This document shows positions 53,130 through 63,523 of a stretch of 64,000 nucleotides of DNA, one piece after another. The stretch comes from Sphingobium sp. CCH11-B1. GTDB lineage: Bacteria; Pseudomonadota; Alphaproteobacteria; Sphingomonadales; Sphingomonadaceae. The position numbers and the translations under genes are program-made. The stretch's first letter is position 1. Every line of letters starts with the position of its first letter. Location of the stretch: assembly GCF_001556865.1 (NCBI RefSeq), contig NZ_LSJY01000003.1, positions 20,719 through 84,718 of the forward strand. The letters are read 5' to 3'. Below the pieces are notes generated by a model. That model was not told the DNA's origin, ran no database searches, and was given only the letters and a program-made list of their open reading frames with translations.

Positions 53130-54025
53130 GCGAAAGCCTTGCCCTTCCTCTGGTGCGCGGGTCGTTGAAGGCACAGGCTCCGCTTGCGCCGCTCGTCTGG
53201 TTCAAGGCGGGCGGGGCGGCGCAATGGCTGTTCGAGCCGCAGGATGCCGACGACCTGTCCGCCTTTCTGCGCGACCTCGATCCGGCCGTGCCGGTGATGG
53301 CGCTCGGGCTTGGTTCCAACCTTATCGTGCGGGACGGCGGCGTGCCGGGCGTGGTCGTGCGCCTTGGCAAGCCGTTCGCGAAGGTCGATCGGCTGGACGC
53401 GACGACGCTGGCCTGCGGCGGCGGCGCGTCGGGCATCCTGGTTTCCTCGACGGCGCGCGACGCGGGCATTGCGGGCCTTGAATTCCTGCGCTCCATCCCC
53501 GGCACGGTCGGCGGCTTCGTGCGCATGAACGGCGGCGCCTACGGGCGCGAGACGCGCGACATATTGGTGGAGGCGCAGGTCGTGCTGCGCTCGGGCGATC
53601 AGGTGACGCTCACCAACGCCGATCTTGGCTATACCTACCGCCACTCCATCCTGCCCGAAGGCGCGGTAGTGGTGAGCGCGACCTTTCGCGGCCACGCCGG
53701 CGAACCCGCCGCCATCCAGGCCGAAATGGACCGCATCGCCGCCGCGCGCGAGGAAAGCCAGCCGTTGCGCAGCAAGACCGGCGGTTCGACCTTCAAGAAC
53801 CCGGAGGGGCATAAAGCGTGGCAACTTGTTGACGAGGCGGGCTGTCGCGGTCTGACGATCGGCGGCGCGCAGGTGAGCGAGAAGCACACCAATTTCCTCC
53901 TCAATGTTGGTGACGCCACCAGCGCCGATATCGAAGCGCTGGGCGAGGAAGTCCGCCGCCGCGTGAAAGAGAAAAGCGGAATAGAGCTAGAGTGGGAAAT
54001 CCAGCGCGTGGGCGTGAAAAAATGA
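53126..54025 (+). CDS. murB: UDP-N-acetylenolpyruvoylglucosamine reductase
   Basis: MurB reduces UDP-GlcNAc-enolpyruvate to UDP-MurNAc using FAD and NADPH. The 299-residue protein shows WFKAGGAAQWLFEP, GLGSNLIVRDGG, SIPGTVGGFVRMNGGAYG, and the proton-donor Ser in KTGGSTFKNPEG. The start is taken as TTG 53126, which overlaps the preceding stop by 4 bases and gives SESLALPLVRG; a GTG at 53111 is an alternative. It lacks the insert typical of E. coli-type MurB, so it is the shorter type II form. Confidence 0.94.
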   Translation: MSESLALPLVRGSLKAQAPLAPLVWFKAGGAAQWLFEPQDADDLSAFLRDLDPAVPVMALGLGSNLIVRDGGVPGVVVRLGKPFAKVDRLDATTLACGGGASGILVSSTARDAGIAGLEFLRSIPGTVGGFVRMNGGAYGRETRDILVEAQVVLRSGDQVTLTNADLGYTYRHSILPEGAVVVSATFRGHAGEPAAIQAEMDRIAAAREESQPLRSKTGGSTFKNPEGHKAWQLVDEAGCRGLTIGGAQVSEKHTNFLLNVGDATSADIEALGEEVRRRVKEKSGIELEWEIQRVGVKK

Positions 54026-54987
54026 CTCGTGGTCCCTGGCATGTCGCCGTCCTGATGGGCGGCTGGTCGGCGGAGCGGTCGGTGTCGCTGTCGAGCGGCG
54101 AGGGTGTCGCCAAGGCACTGGAATCGCGCGGCCATCGCGTCACGCGCATCGATATGGACCGCAACGTCGCCGTCCGTCTGGCCGAGGCGAAGGCCGATGT
54201 CGTCTTCAATGCGCTGCACGGCGTTCCGGGCGAGGATGGTACGATCCAGGGTCTGATGGACCTTATGGGCCTCACCTACACGCATAGCGGCCTTGCCACA
54301 TCCGTCATCGCCATCGACAAGCAACTGACCAAGCAGGCGCTCGTCCCCCATGGCATCCCCATGCCGGGCGGCCGCATGGTCGAGAGCGAGAGCCTGTTCG
54401 AAGGCGACCCGCTGCCGCGCCCTTATGTCCTGAAGCCCGTCAACGAAGGCAGTTCGGTCGGCGTCGCCATCGTCACGGCGGAGGGCAATTACGGCAATCC
54501 CATCGCCCGTGACAGCATGGGCCCATGGCGCGATTTCCCGCAGCTTCTGGCCGAACCCTATATCCGCGGCCGCGAATTGACGACCGCCGTGCTGGGCGAC
54601 GAGGCGCTGCTGGTCACCGAATTGCGGCCCAAGAGCGGCTTCTACGATTTCGACGCCAAATATACCGACGGCATGACCGAACATGTCTGCCCGGCCGAAA
54701 TTCCCGCCGAGATCAGCGAGGCCTGCAAGGCGATTGCGCTGCGCGCGCATCAGTTGCTCGGCTGCAAGGGCGCGTCGCGCGCCGATTTCCGCTGGGACGA
54801 CGATCAGGGCGTTGAAGGGTTGTTCCTGCTAGAGGTCAACACCCAGCCGGGCATGACGCCCTTGAGCCTCGTGCCCGAGCAGGCGGCGAAGCTGGGCATT
54901 GACTATGCGACTCTGGTCGAGACTATCGTCGAGGAGGCGCTGAACCGCGCCGGGGAGCCACGGGAGGCGGGACAGGCAGATGGCTGA
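54022..54987 (+). CDS. ddlB: D-alanine--D-alanine ligase
   Basis: Ddl makes D-Ala-D-Ala for MurF. The 321-residue ATP-grasp enzyme starts MTRGPWHVAVLMGGWSAERSVSLSSG and carries HGVPGEDGTIQG, VLKPVNEGSSVGV (ATP-binding Lys), and LLEVNTQPGMTPLSLVPEQA at the C-terminus with the metal ligands. The GWSAERSVSL loop is the usual variant. It overlaps murB by 4 bases and ftsQ by 8. Confidence 0.96.
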   Translation: MTRGPWHVAVLMGGWSAERSVSLSSGEGVAKALESRGHRVTRIDMDRNVAVRLAEAKADVVFNALHGVPGEDGTIQGLMDLMGLTYTHSGLATSVIAIDKQLTKQALVPHGIPMPGGRMVESESLFEGDPLPRPYVLKPVNEGSSVGVAIVTAEGNYGNPIARDSMGPWRDFPQLLAEPYIRGRELTTAVLGDEALLVTELRPKSGFYDFDAKYTDGMTEHVCPAEIPAEISEACKAIALRAHQLLGCKGASRADFRWDDDQGVEGLFLLEVNTQPGMTPLSLVPEQAAKLGIDYATLVETIVEEALNRAGEPREAGQADG

Positions 54988-55924
54988 AGCACGGATCAGG
55001 CGGGGTGGGACCGCGCGGCTGGGCAGCACCCGCGTCAGCGTGGGCGGCCGGGCGGCGAGGGGCGGCCGGGGACGCGCGCTCAAGCGCCGCAGCTGGCTCG
55101 ACCGGCTGATCGAACTGCTGCCGGTCAGCGAAGCGACGCTTCAGCGCATGGCGAGCTGGGCGATCGTGGCGATCGTGGGCGGCCTCGTCATCGGCATCGC
55201 GGTCTTCGCCGGGGTGCCGGGGATGATGAAGCAGCAGGCGGCCGAGATCGCCGCACGCGCCGGGTTCGAGGTCGACAAGGTCGAGGTGCGGGGCGTCGAG
55301 CGAATGGACGAACTGCCCGTCTATAACATCGCGCTTGGCCAGGTGGACCGCTCCATGCTCTCGCTCGACCTGCCGAAGGTGCGCGAGGAGATGCTGAAAC
55401 TGGGCTGGGTCAAGGATGCGCGCATTTCCCGCCGCCTGCCCGACACGCTGGTCGTCGACATCGTCGAGCGCGATCCGGTGGCGGTTTGGCAGCATGAAGG
55501 ACAGTTGCACCTGATCGACGTCAACGGCGTCGTCCTGCAGGCGGTGTCGACCAGCGCGATGCCCGACCTGCCGCTGGTCGTCGGTCCGAACGCCAACCGC
55601 CAGACCGCCGGCCTTAACAAGCTGATGGAAAATGCCCCGGCCTTAAAGCCCATGCTGGCGGGCGCCACCTGGGTCGGGAACCGACGCTGGGACTTGCGCT
55701 TTCAATCGGGCGAGACGCTTTCCCTGCCGGAGGGCGAGAAGGATTCAGCGTCGGCGCTGGTCAATTTCGCGCGGATGGACGGGGTGAACCGCCTGCTGGG
55801 GCGCGGCATCGTAAAGTTCGACATGCGCGATCCCGACCGGTTCGTCCTGCGCCTGCCGCAGGGCCGGGTCGAGGAGAAGCCGGCGGACGATGCAAGGCCC
55901 GCCGATGTGGGCGAGGAAGGCTGA
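54980..55924 (+). CDS. ftsQ: Cell division protein FtsQ
   Basis: FtsQ scaffolds the FtsQLB divisome complex. The 314-residue protein has a basic cytoplasmic N-terminus with an RGG-rich stretch and one transmembrane helix at about residues 56-76. A periplasmic POTRA domain begins GFEVDKVEVRGVERMDELPV, and a beta domain follows (DIVERDPVAVWQHEGQLHLID). The C-terminal 25 residues are charged. It sits in the normal ddlB-ftsQ-ftsA-ftsZ order. Confidence 0.93.
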   Translation: MAEARIRRGGTARLGSTRVSVGGRAARGGRGRALKRRSWLDRLIELLPVSEATLQRMASWAIVAIVGGLVIGIAVFAGVPGMMKQQAAEIAARAGFEVDKVEVRGVERMDELPVYNIALGQVDRSMLSLDLPKVREEMLKLGWVKDARISRRLPDTLVVDIVERDPVAVWQHEGQLHLIDVNGVVLQAVSTSAMPDLPLVVGPNANRQTAGLNKLMENAPALKPMLAGATWVGNRRWDLRFQSGETLSLPEGEKDSASALVNFARMDGVNRLLGRGIVKFDMRDPDRFVLRLPQGRVEEKPADDARPADVGEEG

Positions 55925-55929
55925 GGACG

Positions 55930-57213
55930 ATGGCGCAGCCCAAGGTCGAAAAGCTCATCACGGCGGTCGACATTGGTTCCTGGAAAGTGTCGGCGCTGAT
56001 CGCCGGCCGCACCGACACCGGCGAACTCGCGATCCTGGGCACCGGCCAGCGCGAGAGCCGGGGCGTGCGCCGCGGCTTCATCGCGGACATGGAGCGCACC
56101 GAACTGGCCGTGCGCGAAACGGTGGAGCAGGCCGAGCGGGTCGCGGGCACCAATATCGAGGATGTGTGGGTCAGCTTTTCGGGCGGCAGCCTGGTCAGCG
56201 ACGTCGTCACGGTCGAGCGCGACATGGGCGGCTATCGGGTCGAGCAGGCGGACATCGACGATCTGCTGACAACAGGGCAGCAGGGCATCGACCCTGACGG
56301 CCGGGTGGTGCTCCATGCGCAGCCGACCTGCTTTACCATCAACGGCAAGGTTCCGGTCAAAAAGCCGCTGGGGATGCATGCTGACCTGCTCGGCGTCGAC
56401 ATCCATGTCGTGCTGGCGGACGGCGCGCCGCTCGCCAATCTCGATCTTTGCGTGCGCGGCGCGTATCTCAACGTCAATTCGATCGTGGCCTCACCCATCG
56501 CCACGGGCCTTGCCTGCCTGTCGGAGGAGGAGCGCGATCTGGGCGTGGCGCTGGTCGAACTGGGCGCGGGCGTCACCAACGTCTCGCTCTATGCCGGCGG
56601 GATGCTGGTCGGGCTCCATTCCATCCCGATGGGCGCGTCCGACATCACCGATGACATCGCGTCCGCCTTCGGCATCCGCCGCAGCCAGGCGGAGCGGATC
56701 AAATGCTTCTATGGTTCGGCGATGCAGAACCCGCGCGACTTCCGCGAGATGATCGAGATCGCCCCGCCCCATGGCGACGCCGCGTTGCCGGGCCAGGTCG
56801 CCGGCCCCAATGCCGAAGGGGGCAAGATCACGCGCGCGGCGCTGGTCGGCGTCATCTGCGAACGGCTGAACCAGATCATGATCGAAGTGAATGCAGCCTT
56901 GTCGGGCATGGGGTTCAACTCGACCGGGCGGCAGGTGGTGCTGACGGGCGGCGGCGCTGAAATGAAGGGTGTCGCGGACTATGCGCAGGGGGCGCTGGGC
57001 CGGGCGGTGCGGGTCGGCCGGCCAAGAGGCTTGTCCGCCATGCCCGAAGCGCATAGTGGACCGGCCTTCGCGACATTGGCGGGCCTTGCGCTTTACGGCG
57101 CTTCCAACCCGGTTGATCTCCGCACCATGGCACCAGCGCCGCAGACGGTTCATCGTCTGGGCGCGCCGATATGGTGGCAACGGATGATGCGCGCGATCAA
57201 GACGAACTATTGA
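55930..57213 (+). CDS. ftsA: Cell division protein FtsA
   Basis: FtsA is the actin-like protein that ties FtsZ filaments to the membrane. The 427 residues include the phosphate-1 loop AVDIGSWKVSALIA, the 1C subdomain around YRVEQADIDDLL, phosphate-2 region ELGAGVTNVSLYAGG, and the adenosine motif VVLTGGGAEMKGVADYA. The C-terminal amphipathic membrane-targeting helix is IWWQRMMRAIKTNY. It precedes ftsZ by 107 bases of structured leader. Confidence 0.96.
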   Translation: MAQPKVEKLITAVDIGSWKVSALIAGRTDTGELAILGTGQRESRGVRRGFIADMERTELAVRETVEQAERVAGTNIEDVWVSFSGGSLVSDVVTVERDMGGYRVEQADIDDLLTTGQQGIDPDGRVVLHAQPTCFTINGKVPVKKPLGMHADLLGVDIHVVLADGAPLANLDLCVRGAYLNVNSIVASPIATGLACLSEEERDLGVALVELGAGVTNVSLYAGGMLVGLHSIPMGASDITDDIASAFGIRRSQAERIKCFYGSAMQNPRDFREMIEIAPPHGDAALPGQVAGPNAEGGKITRAALVGVICERLNQIMIEVNAALSGMGFNSTGRQVVLTGGGAEMKGVADYAQGALGRAVRVGRPRGLSAMPEAHSGPAFATLAGLALYGASNPVDLRTMAPAPQTVHRLGAPIWWQRMMRAIKTNY

Positions 57214-57304
57214 ACGAAATCGGACAAAGACGAAAATAGCTGGTGAAATCCCCTATTTTCTGGTGTTAACAGTATATGACGGTGTCGCTTCCTGACGAGG
57301 AAGC
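57210..57304 (+). promoter_or_regulatory. Structured ftsZ leader with candidate promoter
   Basis: TTGAAC (57210-57215), 17 bases, AAAATA (57233-57238) could be a promoter. Its -10 overlaps an inverted repeat AAAATAG-N13-CTATTTT (57233-57239, 57253-57259). CTGGTG occurs twice exactly 20 bases apart (57240 and 57260). A perfect hairpin GCTTCCT-GACG-AGGAAGC (57287-57304) abuts the GAGGGAG ribosome-binding site of ftsZ. Confidence 0.45.
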
Positions 57305-57320
57305 CGAGGGAGCAGTAAAT

Positions 57321-58763
57321 ATGAGCATTGAGATCAGCCCGCCTCATGTGGACGAACTGAAGCCGCGCATTGCGGTGATCGGCGTCGGCGGCGCGGGTGG
57401 CAATGCCATCGCCAACATGATTGCCGCATCGGTGGAGGGCGTGGACTTCATCGTCGCCAATACCGACGCGCAGGCGCTCAACAGCTCGCCGGCGGAACGC
57501 CGTATCCAGCTCGGGCCCCAGATCACCGAAGGGCTTGGCGCAGGGTCGCGGCCGGAAATCGGGAAGGCGGCCGCCGAAGAAACGATCGTGTCGGTCGAAC
57601 AGGCGCTGGAAGGCGCGCATATGTGTTTCATCACCGCCGGCATGGGCGGCGGCACCGGCACGGGCGCCGCCCCCGTCATCGCCAAGGCGGCGCGCGATCG
57701 CGGCATCCTGACCGTGGGCGTCGTCACCAAGCCCTTCACGTTCGAGGGCAATCGCCGGATGAAGTCGGCCGAGGCGGGGATCGAGGAGCTGCAGAAGCAT
57801 GTCGACACGCTCATCGTCATCCCGAACCAGAATCTGTTCCTGATCGCCAACCCGAACACCACCTTCAAGGAAGCCTTCCAGATGGCGGACGAGGTGCTGC
57901 AGCAGGGCGTGCGGTCGATCACCGACCTCATGATCATGCCGGGCCTCATCAACCTCGACTTCGCGGACGTGCGATCGGTGATGGGCGAAATGGGCAAGGC
58001 CATGATGGGCACCGGCGAAGCGGAAGGCGACGGCCGCGCGCTCCAGGCGGCGGAAAAGGCGATCGCCAACCCGCTGCTCGACGGCGTGTCGATGCGCGGC
58101 GCGAAGGGCGTCATCGTGTCCATCGTCGGCGGCGACGACATGCGCCTGATGGAGGTGGACGAGGCCGCCAACCATATCCGCGAACTGGTCGATCCCGACG
58201 CGAACATCATCTGGGGCAGCGCGTTCAACGACAACCTCAATGGCAAGATCCGCGTGTCGGTGGTCGCCACCGGTATCGACAATGATCTGGGCGCGCAGGC
58301 GCAGCCGCTGACCCAGCCGTTCAGCTTCGCCAGCCGTCCCGCGGTTTCGGTACCGCAGACCCCGGCCGCCGTGCCGCGCGCATCCGTCACGCCGCCGGCC
58401 GCGACCCCGCAGCCCGCGCCGCAGCCCGAGCCCGAGGCGCTGGAACTGGACGTGCCCGAAGCGCCCGCTCCGGTGCAGCCCGCGCCGGCTCCGTTCGCGC
58501 CGCCCAAGCCCGCTGCGGTTTTCTCGGACGAAGATCCCGACCAGGACGAACTGGTGCTGGGCGAAGACAGTGCCGAACCCGCCGCGACCGAAACCGCGCC
58601 CGCCGTTCCGGCCCAGCCGGCGCCGCGCGTCGCGACGGGCGGCACGCTGTTCGAGCGCATGGCGGGGCTCACCCGCGGAACGGACAAGGCGTCCGGCGCC
58701 GACGATGCCGCAACGCCGGGCGTGGACATTCCCCGTTTCCTCAATCGCCAGAACAATCAGTAA
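57321..58763 (+). CDS. ftsZ: Cell division protein FtsZ
   Basis: FtsZ is the tubulin-like GTPase that forms the division ring. From ATG 57321 ([20 protein letters not shown]) it is 480 residues. The globular core has [14 protein letters not shown] and the tubulin signature [14 protein letters not shown], and extends to about residue 320. A Pro/Ala-rich linker of about 140 residues follows, then the conserved C-terminal peptide [12 protein letters not shown] that binds FtsA. GAGGGAG supports this start over an in-frame ATG at 57276. A terminator follows. Confidence 0.97.
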   Translation: MSIEISPPHVDELKPRIAVIGVGGAGGNAIANMIAASVEGVDFIVANTDAQALNSSPAERRIQLGPQITEGLGAGSRPEIGKAAAEETIVSVEQALEGAHMCFITAGMGGGTGTGAAPVIAKAARDRGILTVGVVTKPFTFEGNRRMKSAEAGIEELQKHVDTLIVIPNQNLFLIANPNTTFKEAFQMADEVLQQGVRSITDLMIMPGLINLDFADVRSVMGEMGKAMMGTGEAEGDGRALQAAEKAIANPLLDGVSMRGAKGVIVSIVGGDDMRLMEVDEAANHIRELVDPDANIIWGSAFNDNLNGKIRVSVVATGIDNDLGAQAQPLTQPFSFASRPAVSVPQTPAAVPRASVTPPAATPQPAPQPEPEALELDVPEAPAPVQPAPAPFAPPKPAAVFSDEDPDQDELVLGEDSAEPAATETAPAVPAQPAPRVATGGTLFERMAGLTRGTDKASGADDAATPGVDIPRFLNRQNNQ

Positions 58764-58791
58764 GACGGAAGCGGGCCGCCGCTGAGTCTGG

Positions 58792-58834
58792 AAAGCGCGC
58801 CATCGACCGTCAAAGGCGGTCCGGCGCGCTTTTT
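58792..58834 (+). terminator. Rho-independent terminator after ftsZ
   Basis: AAAGCGCGCC (58792-58801) pairs with GGCGCGCTTT (58823-58832) around a nested hairpin (GACCG/CGGTC), ending in a T-run. It marks the end of the dcw cluster. Confidence 0.82.
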
Positions 58835-58882
58835 CATGGCGTCCATTTCCCATTCAGCAGGACTCTGGCTAAGGCCTCGACC

Positions 58883-60847
58883 GTGACACGCACTTCCTTC
58901 CTGATCCCCGGCCTTGTCCTGCTTTCCCTCGTGCCGATCGCCGCCCAGGCGCAATCGGACCAGTCGCAGCTGACCCGCCCGCTGGGTGCGGCCGACCTTA
59001 ACAGCAACCTGGCCCGGCTGGCCTCCAATCCGCGCGACATCGCGGCGATGATCGGGGCGGGGGAAGCGGCGCTGGCGCTGGACGATCCGCGCGCCGCCGC
59101 CGGCTTCTTCGCTCGCGCCGAAGCGATCGAGAGCGGCAACGGCCGGGTGAAGGCAGGGCTGGGCCGCGTGATGCTGAAGCTCCAGAACCCGGCCGAAGCG
59201 CTGCGCCAGTTCGATCAGGCGACCCGGTTGGGCTATCCCGACGCCACCATCCTGTCGGACCGTGCCTTGGCGAAGGACATGACCGGCGATCAGGCCGGGG
59301 CGCAGCGCGATTATCAGGCCGCGCTGGCGCGCACTCCGCAGGACGAGGAACTGATCCGCCGCTACGCCGCGTCGCTTGGCATTTCGGGGCAAGTGGAGGC
59401 GGCCGACAAGGTGCTGGACCCGTTGCTCTACAAAGGCGACCGGGCGGCATGGCGCTATCGTGCGTTCATCTATGCGATGAACAACAAGCAGGCGGACGCG
59501 CGCAAGGTCGCGCTCCAGACCCTGCCGGAACAGCTCGCCACGGCGCTGACACCCTATATGCAGAAAATGCCTTATCTCACCCCGGCGCAGAAGGCGGCGG
59601 CGGTGCATTTCGGCCATTTCCCGCAGCAGGTCGGCACCAGCATCGCCGCGATCGTGCCGACGCCACCCGCACCGGGCATCGTTGTGGGAATGCGCGCGCC
59701 CGTGACTGTCGCCGCCGCGCCGACGACTGCGCCCGCCAAGCCGCTGAGCCGCGCTGAACAGCGACGCCAGCAGCGCGAGGCAGAAAGGCTCGCCCGCGCG
59801 CAGGCACGCAATCCGCAACAGCCCGCGCGAACGCCGACGCAGGTCGCGCAGGCTACAACGACGCCGCCGCTCGCCGCCACGCGCACACCCGCGCCCGCTA
59901 CCACGCAGCCGTCTGCCTCCCAGACGAATACGGGCCAGACCAGTACGGGCCAGACCGCGTCCGCACCGGCCGGGGCGACGCAGCCTCCGGCGCCACAGCC
60001 GCAGCCGACCCCCTCGCAACCCACATCGTCGCAGCCGCCGCCGGCAAGCGCGCAACCCACACGGACCGCAACCGCGCCCGCCCCGACGCCATCTGCCTAC
60101 GCATCGGCAACGCCAGCGCCGAACGGAGCGACGCCGGCCGCGAGAGGCGCTGTTCAGGGACCGCCAGCGCCGGGCTTTGAATCGATGGATATGCCCGCGC
60201 GCCCGAGTCCGTCTTCGTCGTCACCGACGCCGTCGCAGCCCGCACCGGCTGCGATCGCCACCGCAACCCCGCCGTCCTCCGCCTTGCCGGCCGCGACGCC
60301 CGCGCCTTCCGCTCCCCGGCCCAACCCGGAGGCGACCCGCACGCTGGCGGACATCATCCGGGCGATCGACGTCCCGGAAACGGAGCGGGCGACCAGCGTC
60401 GCCGCCGTCGATCTGGACGAGGTCGCGACCTTGCAGGCCCAGCGCCGCGCCGAACGGGCGGCCGCCGCAAAGGCTGCGGCCGACAAGGCGAAGAAGGAGG
60501 CCGCCGCCAAGGCAAAGGCCGAAGCGGACGCCAAGGCGAAGAAGGAAGCGGAAGAGAAGAAGCGGCTCGCCGCCAATCCGTCGCGCAACTGGCTGCAGGT
60601 GGGCGTGGGCCAGAGCAAGTCCGCGCTCGGCTTCACCATGAAACGGCTGCGCGGCAAATATGGCAGCCTTGCGCCGCAGGACGCGTGGAGCGCAAGCTGG
60701 GGCCGCACCAACCGCCTGCTCGTCGGCCCCTTCTCCAGCTTCACCCGCGCCAAGGATCTGGAGACGAAGCTCCGGGCCGACGGCGCCGACGTGTTCGCAT
60801 GGAAAAGCGACGCCGGGGAGGTGGTGGAAAAGCTGGCGGGCGAGTAA
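58883..60847 (+). CDS. TPR- and SPOR-domain envelope protein
   Basis: A 654-residue secreted protein with a signal peptide ([14 protein letters not shown]). TPR-like helical repeats lie at about 45-250 ([36 protein letters not shown]). A Pro/Thr/Gln/Ala linker at about 255-490 follows, then a TolA-like Ala/Lys/Glu helix at about 515-565, and a SPOR-type C-terminal domain ([20 protein letters not shown]...[19 protein letters not shown]). SPOR domains bind denuded septal glycan, so a division-site role is likely, fitting its place after ftsZ. Start GTG 58883. Confidence 0.82.
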   Translation: MTRTSFLIPGLVLLSLVPIAAQAQSDQSQLTRPLGAADLNSNLARLASNPRDIAAMIGAGEAALALDDPRAAAGFFARAEAIESGNGRVKAGLGRVMLKLQNPAEALRQFDQATRLGYPDATILSDRALAKDMTGDQAGAQRDYQAALARTPQDEELIRRYAASLGISGQVEAADKVLDPLLYKGDRAAWRYRAFIYAMNNKQADARKVALQTLPEQLATALTPYMQKMPYLTPAQKAAAVHFGHFPQQVGTSIAAIVPTPPAPGIVVGMRAPVTVAAAPTTAPAKPLSRAEQRRQQREAERLARAQARNPQQPARTPTQVAQATTTPPLAATRTPAPATTQPSASQTNTGQTSTGQTASAPAGATQPPAPQPQPTPSQPTSSQPPPASAQPTRTATAPAPTPSAYASATPAPNGATPAARGAVQGPPAPGFESMDMPARPSPSSSSPTPSQPAPAAIATATPPSSALPAATPAPSAPRPNPEATRTLADIIRAIDVPETERATSVAAVDLDEVATLQAQRRAERAAAAKAAADKAKKEAAAKAKAEADAKAKKEAEEKKRLAANPSRNWLQVGVGQSKSALGFTMKRLRGKYGSLAPQDAWSASWGRTNRLLVGPFSSFTRAKDLETKLRADGADVFAWKSDAGEVVEKLAGE

Positions 60848-60857
60848 GAGGCCGGGC

Positions 60858-62018
60858 ATGACCAGCCTTGCGTCCTATGCCTGCCATCCCGATCGAAGCC
60901 GCGGCCGCCTCCATGCGGAGGAGGGCGGCGAGATGCGCGGCCCGCGCGATGTCTATCAGCGCGACCGCGACCGCATCATCCATTCCATCGCCTTCCGCCG
61001 CCTGCGCCACAAGACGCAGGTGTTCGTGTCGCCTGACGGCGATCATTTCCGCGTCCGCCTGACCCACAGCCTGGAAGTCGCGCAGATCGGCCGCACCACT
61101 GCACGGACGCTCGGCCTCAACGAGGATCTGACCGAAGCGCTCTGCCTTGCCCACGACATCGGCCATCCGCCCTTCGGCCATGCCGGGGAGGATGCGCTGG
61201 AAGTCGCGCTGGAGGCGCATGGCGGCTTCGATCACAACGCGCACACGCTGCGCACGCTGATGCTGCTTGAAAGCCCCTATCCGCGTTTCCGGGGCCTCAA
61301 CCTCAGCTGGGAAATGCTGGAGGGGCTCGCCAAGCATAATGGCCCGATCGCGAAGCCCGGCTGGGCGATGCGCGAACTGGATGCGATGTTCCCGCTGGAC
61401 CTTGCCAGCCATGCCTCGCTGGAGGCGCAGCTGGCGGCTATTTCCGACGACATCGCCTATGACAATCACGACATAGACGATGGCCTGCGCGCCGGCCTGC
61501 TGGTGTTGGACCAGTTGCTGGAGGTGCCGTTGGTCGCGCGCTGCTGGGACAGGGTGCGTGCCCGCTACCCCGACGTGCAGCAGGACCGGCTGCTGCGCGA
61601 GCTGGTGCGCGAACAGATCGGCGTCATGGCGAACGACCTTCTGGAGGCGACCCGTCGCAACATCGCGGCATCAGGGGTGGAAACGGTGGAGGATGTCCGC
61701 GCTTTCGGGGAGACGCTGGTTTGCTTCTCGCCCGAGCTGACCGCGCAGGAACGCGATCTCAAGCGCTTCATGTATGCGACGCTCTATCATCATCCCGACC
61801 AGCTGGCGGCGGCGGACAAGGCGCGGGTGATCGTCGCGGACCTGTTCCGCGCCTATCAGGCCGATCCCGCGCTGATGCCGCCCGAATGGCGGGACGATTG
61901 CGCATTGGACGAGCCCGTACGCAGTCGCCACATCGCGGATTTCATCGCCGGCATGACGGACCGCTACGCAGAAAAGCGCCACGCCGAAATCTATGGCGTA
62001 CCCGTTCTGGCGGATTGA
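60858..62018 (+). CDS. dgt: Deoxyguanosinetriphosphate triphosphohydrolase-like protein
   Basis: An HD-domain phosphohydrolase that removes triphosphate from dNTPs. The 386-residue protein starts at 60858 ([17 protein letters not shown]) and has the metal residues in [33 protein letters not shown] and a later Asp in [36 protein letters not shown] is the conserved allosteric region. Type 2 dgt-like proteins may prefer other dNTPs than dGTP. It lies 10 bases after the SPOR gene. Confidence 0.93.
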   Translation: MTSLASYACHPDRSRGRLHAEEGGEMRGPRDVYQRDRDRIIHSIAFRRLRHKTQVFVSPDGDHFRVRLTHSLEVAQIGRTTARTLGLNEDLTEALCLAHDIGHPPFGHAGEDALEVALEAHGGFDHNAHTLRTLMLLESPYPRFRGLNLSWEMLEGLAKHNGPIAKPGWAMRELDAMFPLDLASHASLEAQLAAISDDIAYDNHDIDDGLRAGLLVLDQLLEVPLVARCWDRVRARYPDVQQDRLLRELVREQIGVMANDLLEATRRNIAASGVETVEDVRAFGETLVCFSPELTAQERDLKRFMYATLYHHPDQLAAADKARVIVADLFRAYQADPALMPPEWRDDCALDEPVRSRHIADFIAGMTDRYAEKRHAEIYGVPVLAD

Positions 62019-62081
62019 CGCGCCCTGTCCTTTGCCGCAAGGCGCTCCTGTCTCCGCCGGATTCGTCGGGCGGGCACGATG

Positions 62082-62275
62082 CGGGAGAGCATGGGTCGCC
62101 TTTCAGGCGAGGCCCGTCGCCGAAGGAGCAACCGCCCCGGAATCTCTCAGGCCAAAGGACCGCATCGCGCGCAGGCGCTCTGGAAAGCGGACGGCTTGCC
62201 CGTCCCACCGAAGGGGTAAGCCATGTGGCCGCAAGGCCGCTGGTCAAAGCTCTCAGGTCCCGTGACAGAGGGGGT
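62082..62275 (+). ncRNA. Tandem glycine riboswitch
   Basis: Two aptamers lie in a row before gcvT. The first (about 62082-62163) shows CGGGAGAGC, CGAAGGAGCAA, CCCCGGAATCTCTCAGG and AAAGGACCG. The second (about 62175-62275) shows CTCTGGAAAGCGG, CACCGAAGGGGTAA and AAAGCTCTCAGGT with CAGAGGGGG. These are the conserved blocks of the known glycine riboswitch. In gcv operons it turns expression on when glycine is abundant. The 327 bases between dgt and gcvT hold no gene besides this RNA. Confidence 0.92.
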
Positions 62276-62345
62276 GGCAGCATGTCGAGCCTTCGGGCAG
62301 ACCATGGCTGTCGCCACGCGACTCATCACGGAAAGGCCGCCCCAT

Positions 62346-63497
62346 ATGTCCGGCACTGACGACATCGCCCATCTGGAAGAAGACCTGCCGTTGCAGGAAT
62401 TGCCGCTCGACGGCTGGCACCGGGCGAAGGGCGCGCGGATGGTGGGCTTTGCCGGCTATCACATGCCGATCCAGTATGAAGGCATCATGGCCGAACATCT
62501 TTGGACGCGCGATCATGCCGGCCTGTTCGACGTCAGCCATATGGGTCAGCTCACCTTTTCGGGAGAGGGCGTGGACGAGGCGCTGGAGCAGTTGCTGCCC
62601 GCCGACATCAAGGGGTTGAAGCCCTTCCGCCAGCGCTATTCGATGCTGCTGGACGAGGAGGGCGGCATCCTCGACGACCTCATGCTCTCGCGGCTGGGCG
62701 GCGGCGCCTTCGATGGCGCGGACATCTACATGGTGGTCAACGGCGCGACCAAATATGACGATATCGGCTGGATGATCGAGCATCTGCCCGACGAAGTCGT
62801 GATGAACCATATGGACGAGCAGGCGCTGCTCGCGCTGCAGGGGCCGGAAGCGGGCGAGGCGCTCGGCCAGCTGATCCCCGAAACCGCCGATCTTCTGTTC
62901 ATGCAATCGGGCCTCTTCGCCTGGCGCGGCGTCCAACTGTGGATCAGCCGGTCGGGCTATACCGGCGAGGACGGGTTCGAGATCAGCGTGCCCGCTAAGG
63001 ACGCCGTGCTGCTGGCCGATGCGCTGTGCGCCTTGCCGCAGGTCAAGCCCATCGGCCTTGGCGCGCGCGATTCGCTGCGGCTGGAGGCGGGGCTGCCGCT
63101 TTACGGCCATGATCTCAGCCCCGACGTCAGCACGATCGGTGCGGATCTGGGCTTCGCCATCGGCAAGCGCCGGCGCGAGGAGGGCGGCTTCATCGGCCAT
63201 GCACGCGTCATGAAGGAACTGACCGAAGGCCCGGCCCGCAAGCGCGTCGGCCTGCGGATCGACGGGCGCATGCCCGCGCGCGAGGGCGCAGCGATCCACG
63301 CCGGGTCGGCGGTGGTGGGCGAAGTCACGTCCGGCGGCTTCGCGCCCAGCGTCGGCGCGCCCATCGCCATGGGCTGGGTTGACCTGGCCCACGCCGCCAT
63401 CGGCACCGCGCTCGAAATCGAGGTGCGCGGCAAGCGCCTGTCCGCCACGGTCGCGCCGATGCCGTTCGTCCCGCATCGCTATCGCCGCAAGGCCTGA
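62346..63497 (+). CDS. gcvT: Glycine cleavage system aminomethyltransferase (T protein)
   Basis: GcvT transfers the one-carbon unit from the aminomethyl-lipoyl H protein to tetrahydrofolate and releases ammonia. From ATG 62346 it is 383 residues: [36 protein letters not shown], the [10 protein letters not shown] segment, [12 protein letters not shown], and [24 protein letters not shown] lies 8 bases upstream of the start. Upstream in-frame ATGs lie inside the riboswitch and are not used. gcvH follows after 26 bases. Confidence 0.96.
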   Translation: MSGTDDIAHLEEDLPLQELPLDGWHRAKGARMVGFAGYHMPIQYEGIMAEHLWTRDHAGLFDVSHMGQLTFSGEGVDEALEQLLPADIKGLKPFRQRYSMLLDEEGGILDDLMLSRLGGGAFDGADIYMVVNGATKYDDIGWMIEHLPDEVVMNHMDEQALLALQGPEAGEALGQLIPETADLLFMQSGLFAWRGVQLWISRSGYTGEDGFEISVPAKDAVLLADALCALPQVKPIGLGARDSLRLEAGLPLYGHDLSPDVSTIGADLGFAIGKRRREEGGFIGHARVMKELTEGPARKRVGLRIDGRMPAREGAAIHAGSAVVGEVTSGGFAPSVGAPIAMGWVDLAHAAIGTALEIEVRGKRLSATVAPMPFVPHRYRRKA

Positions 63498-63523
63498 TCC
63501 TTTTTCGCCAAGGGGAGTATATC

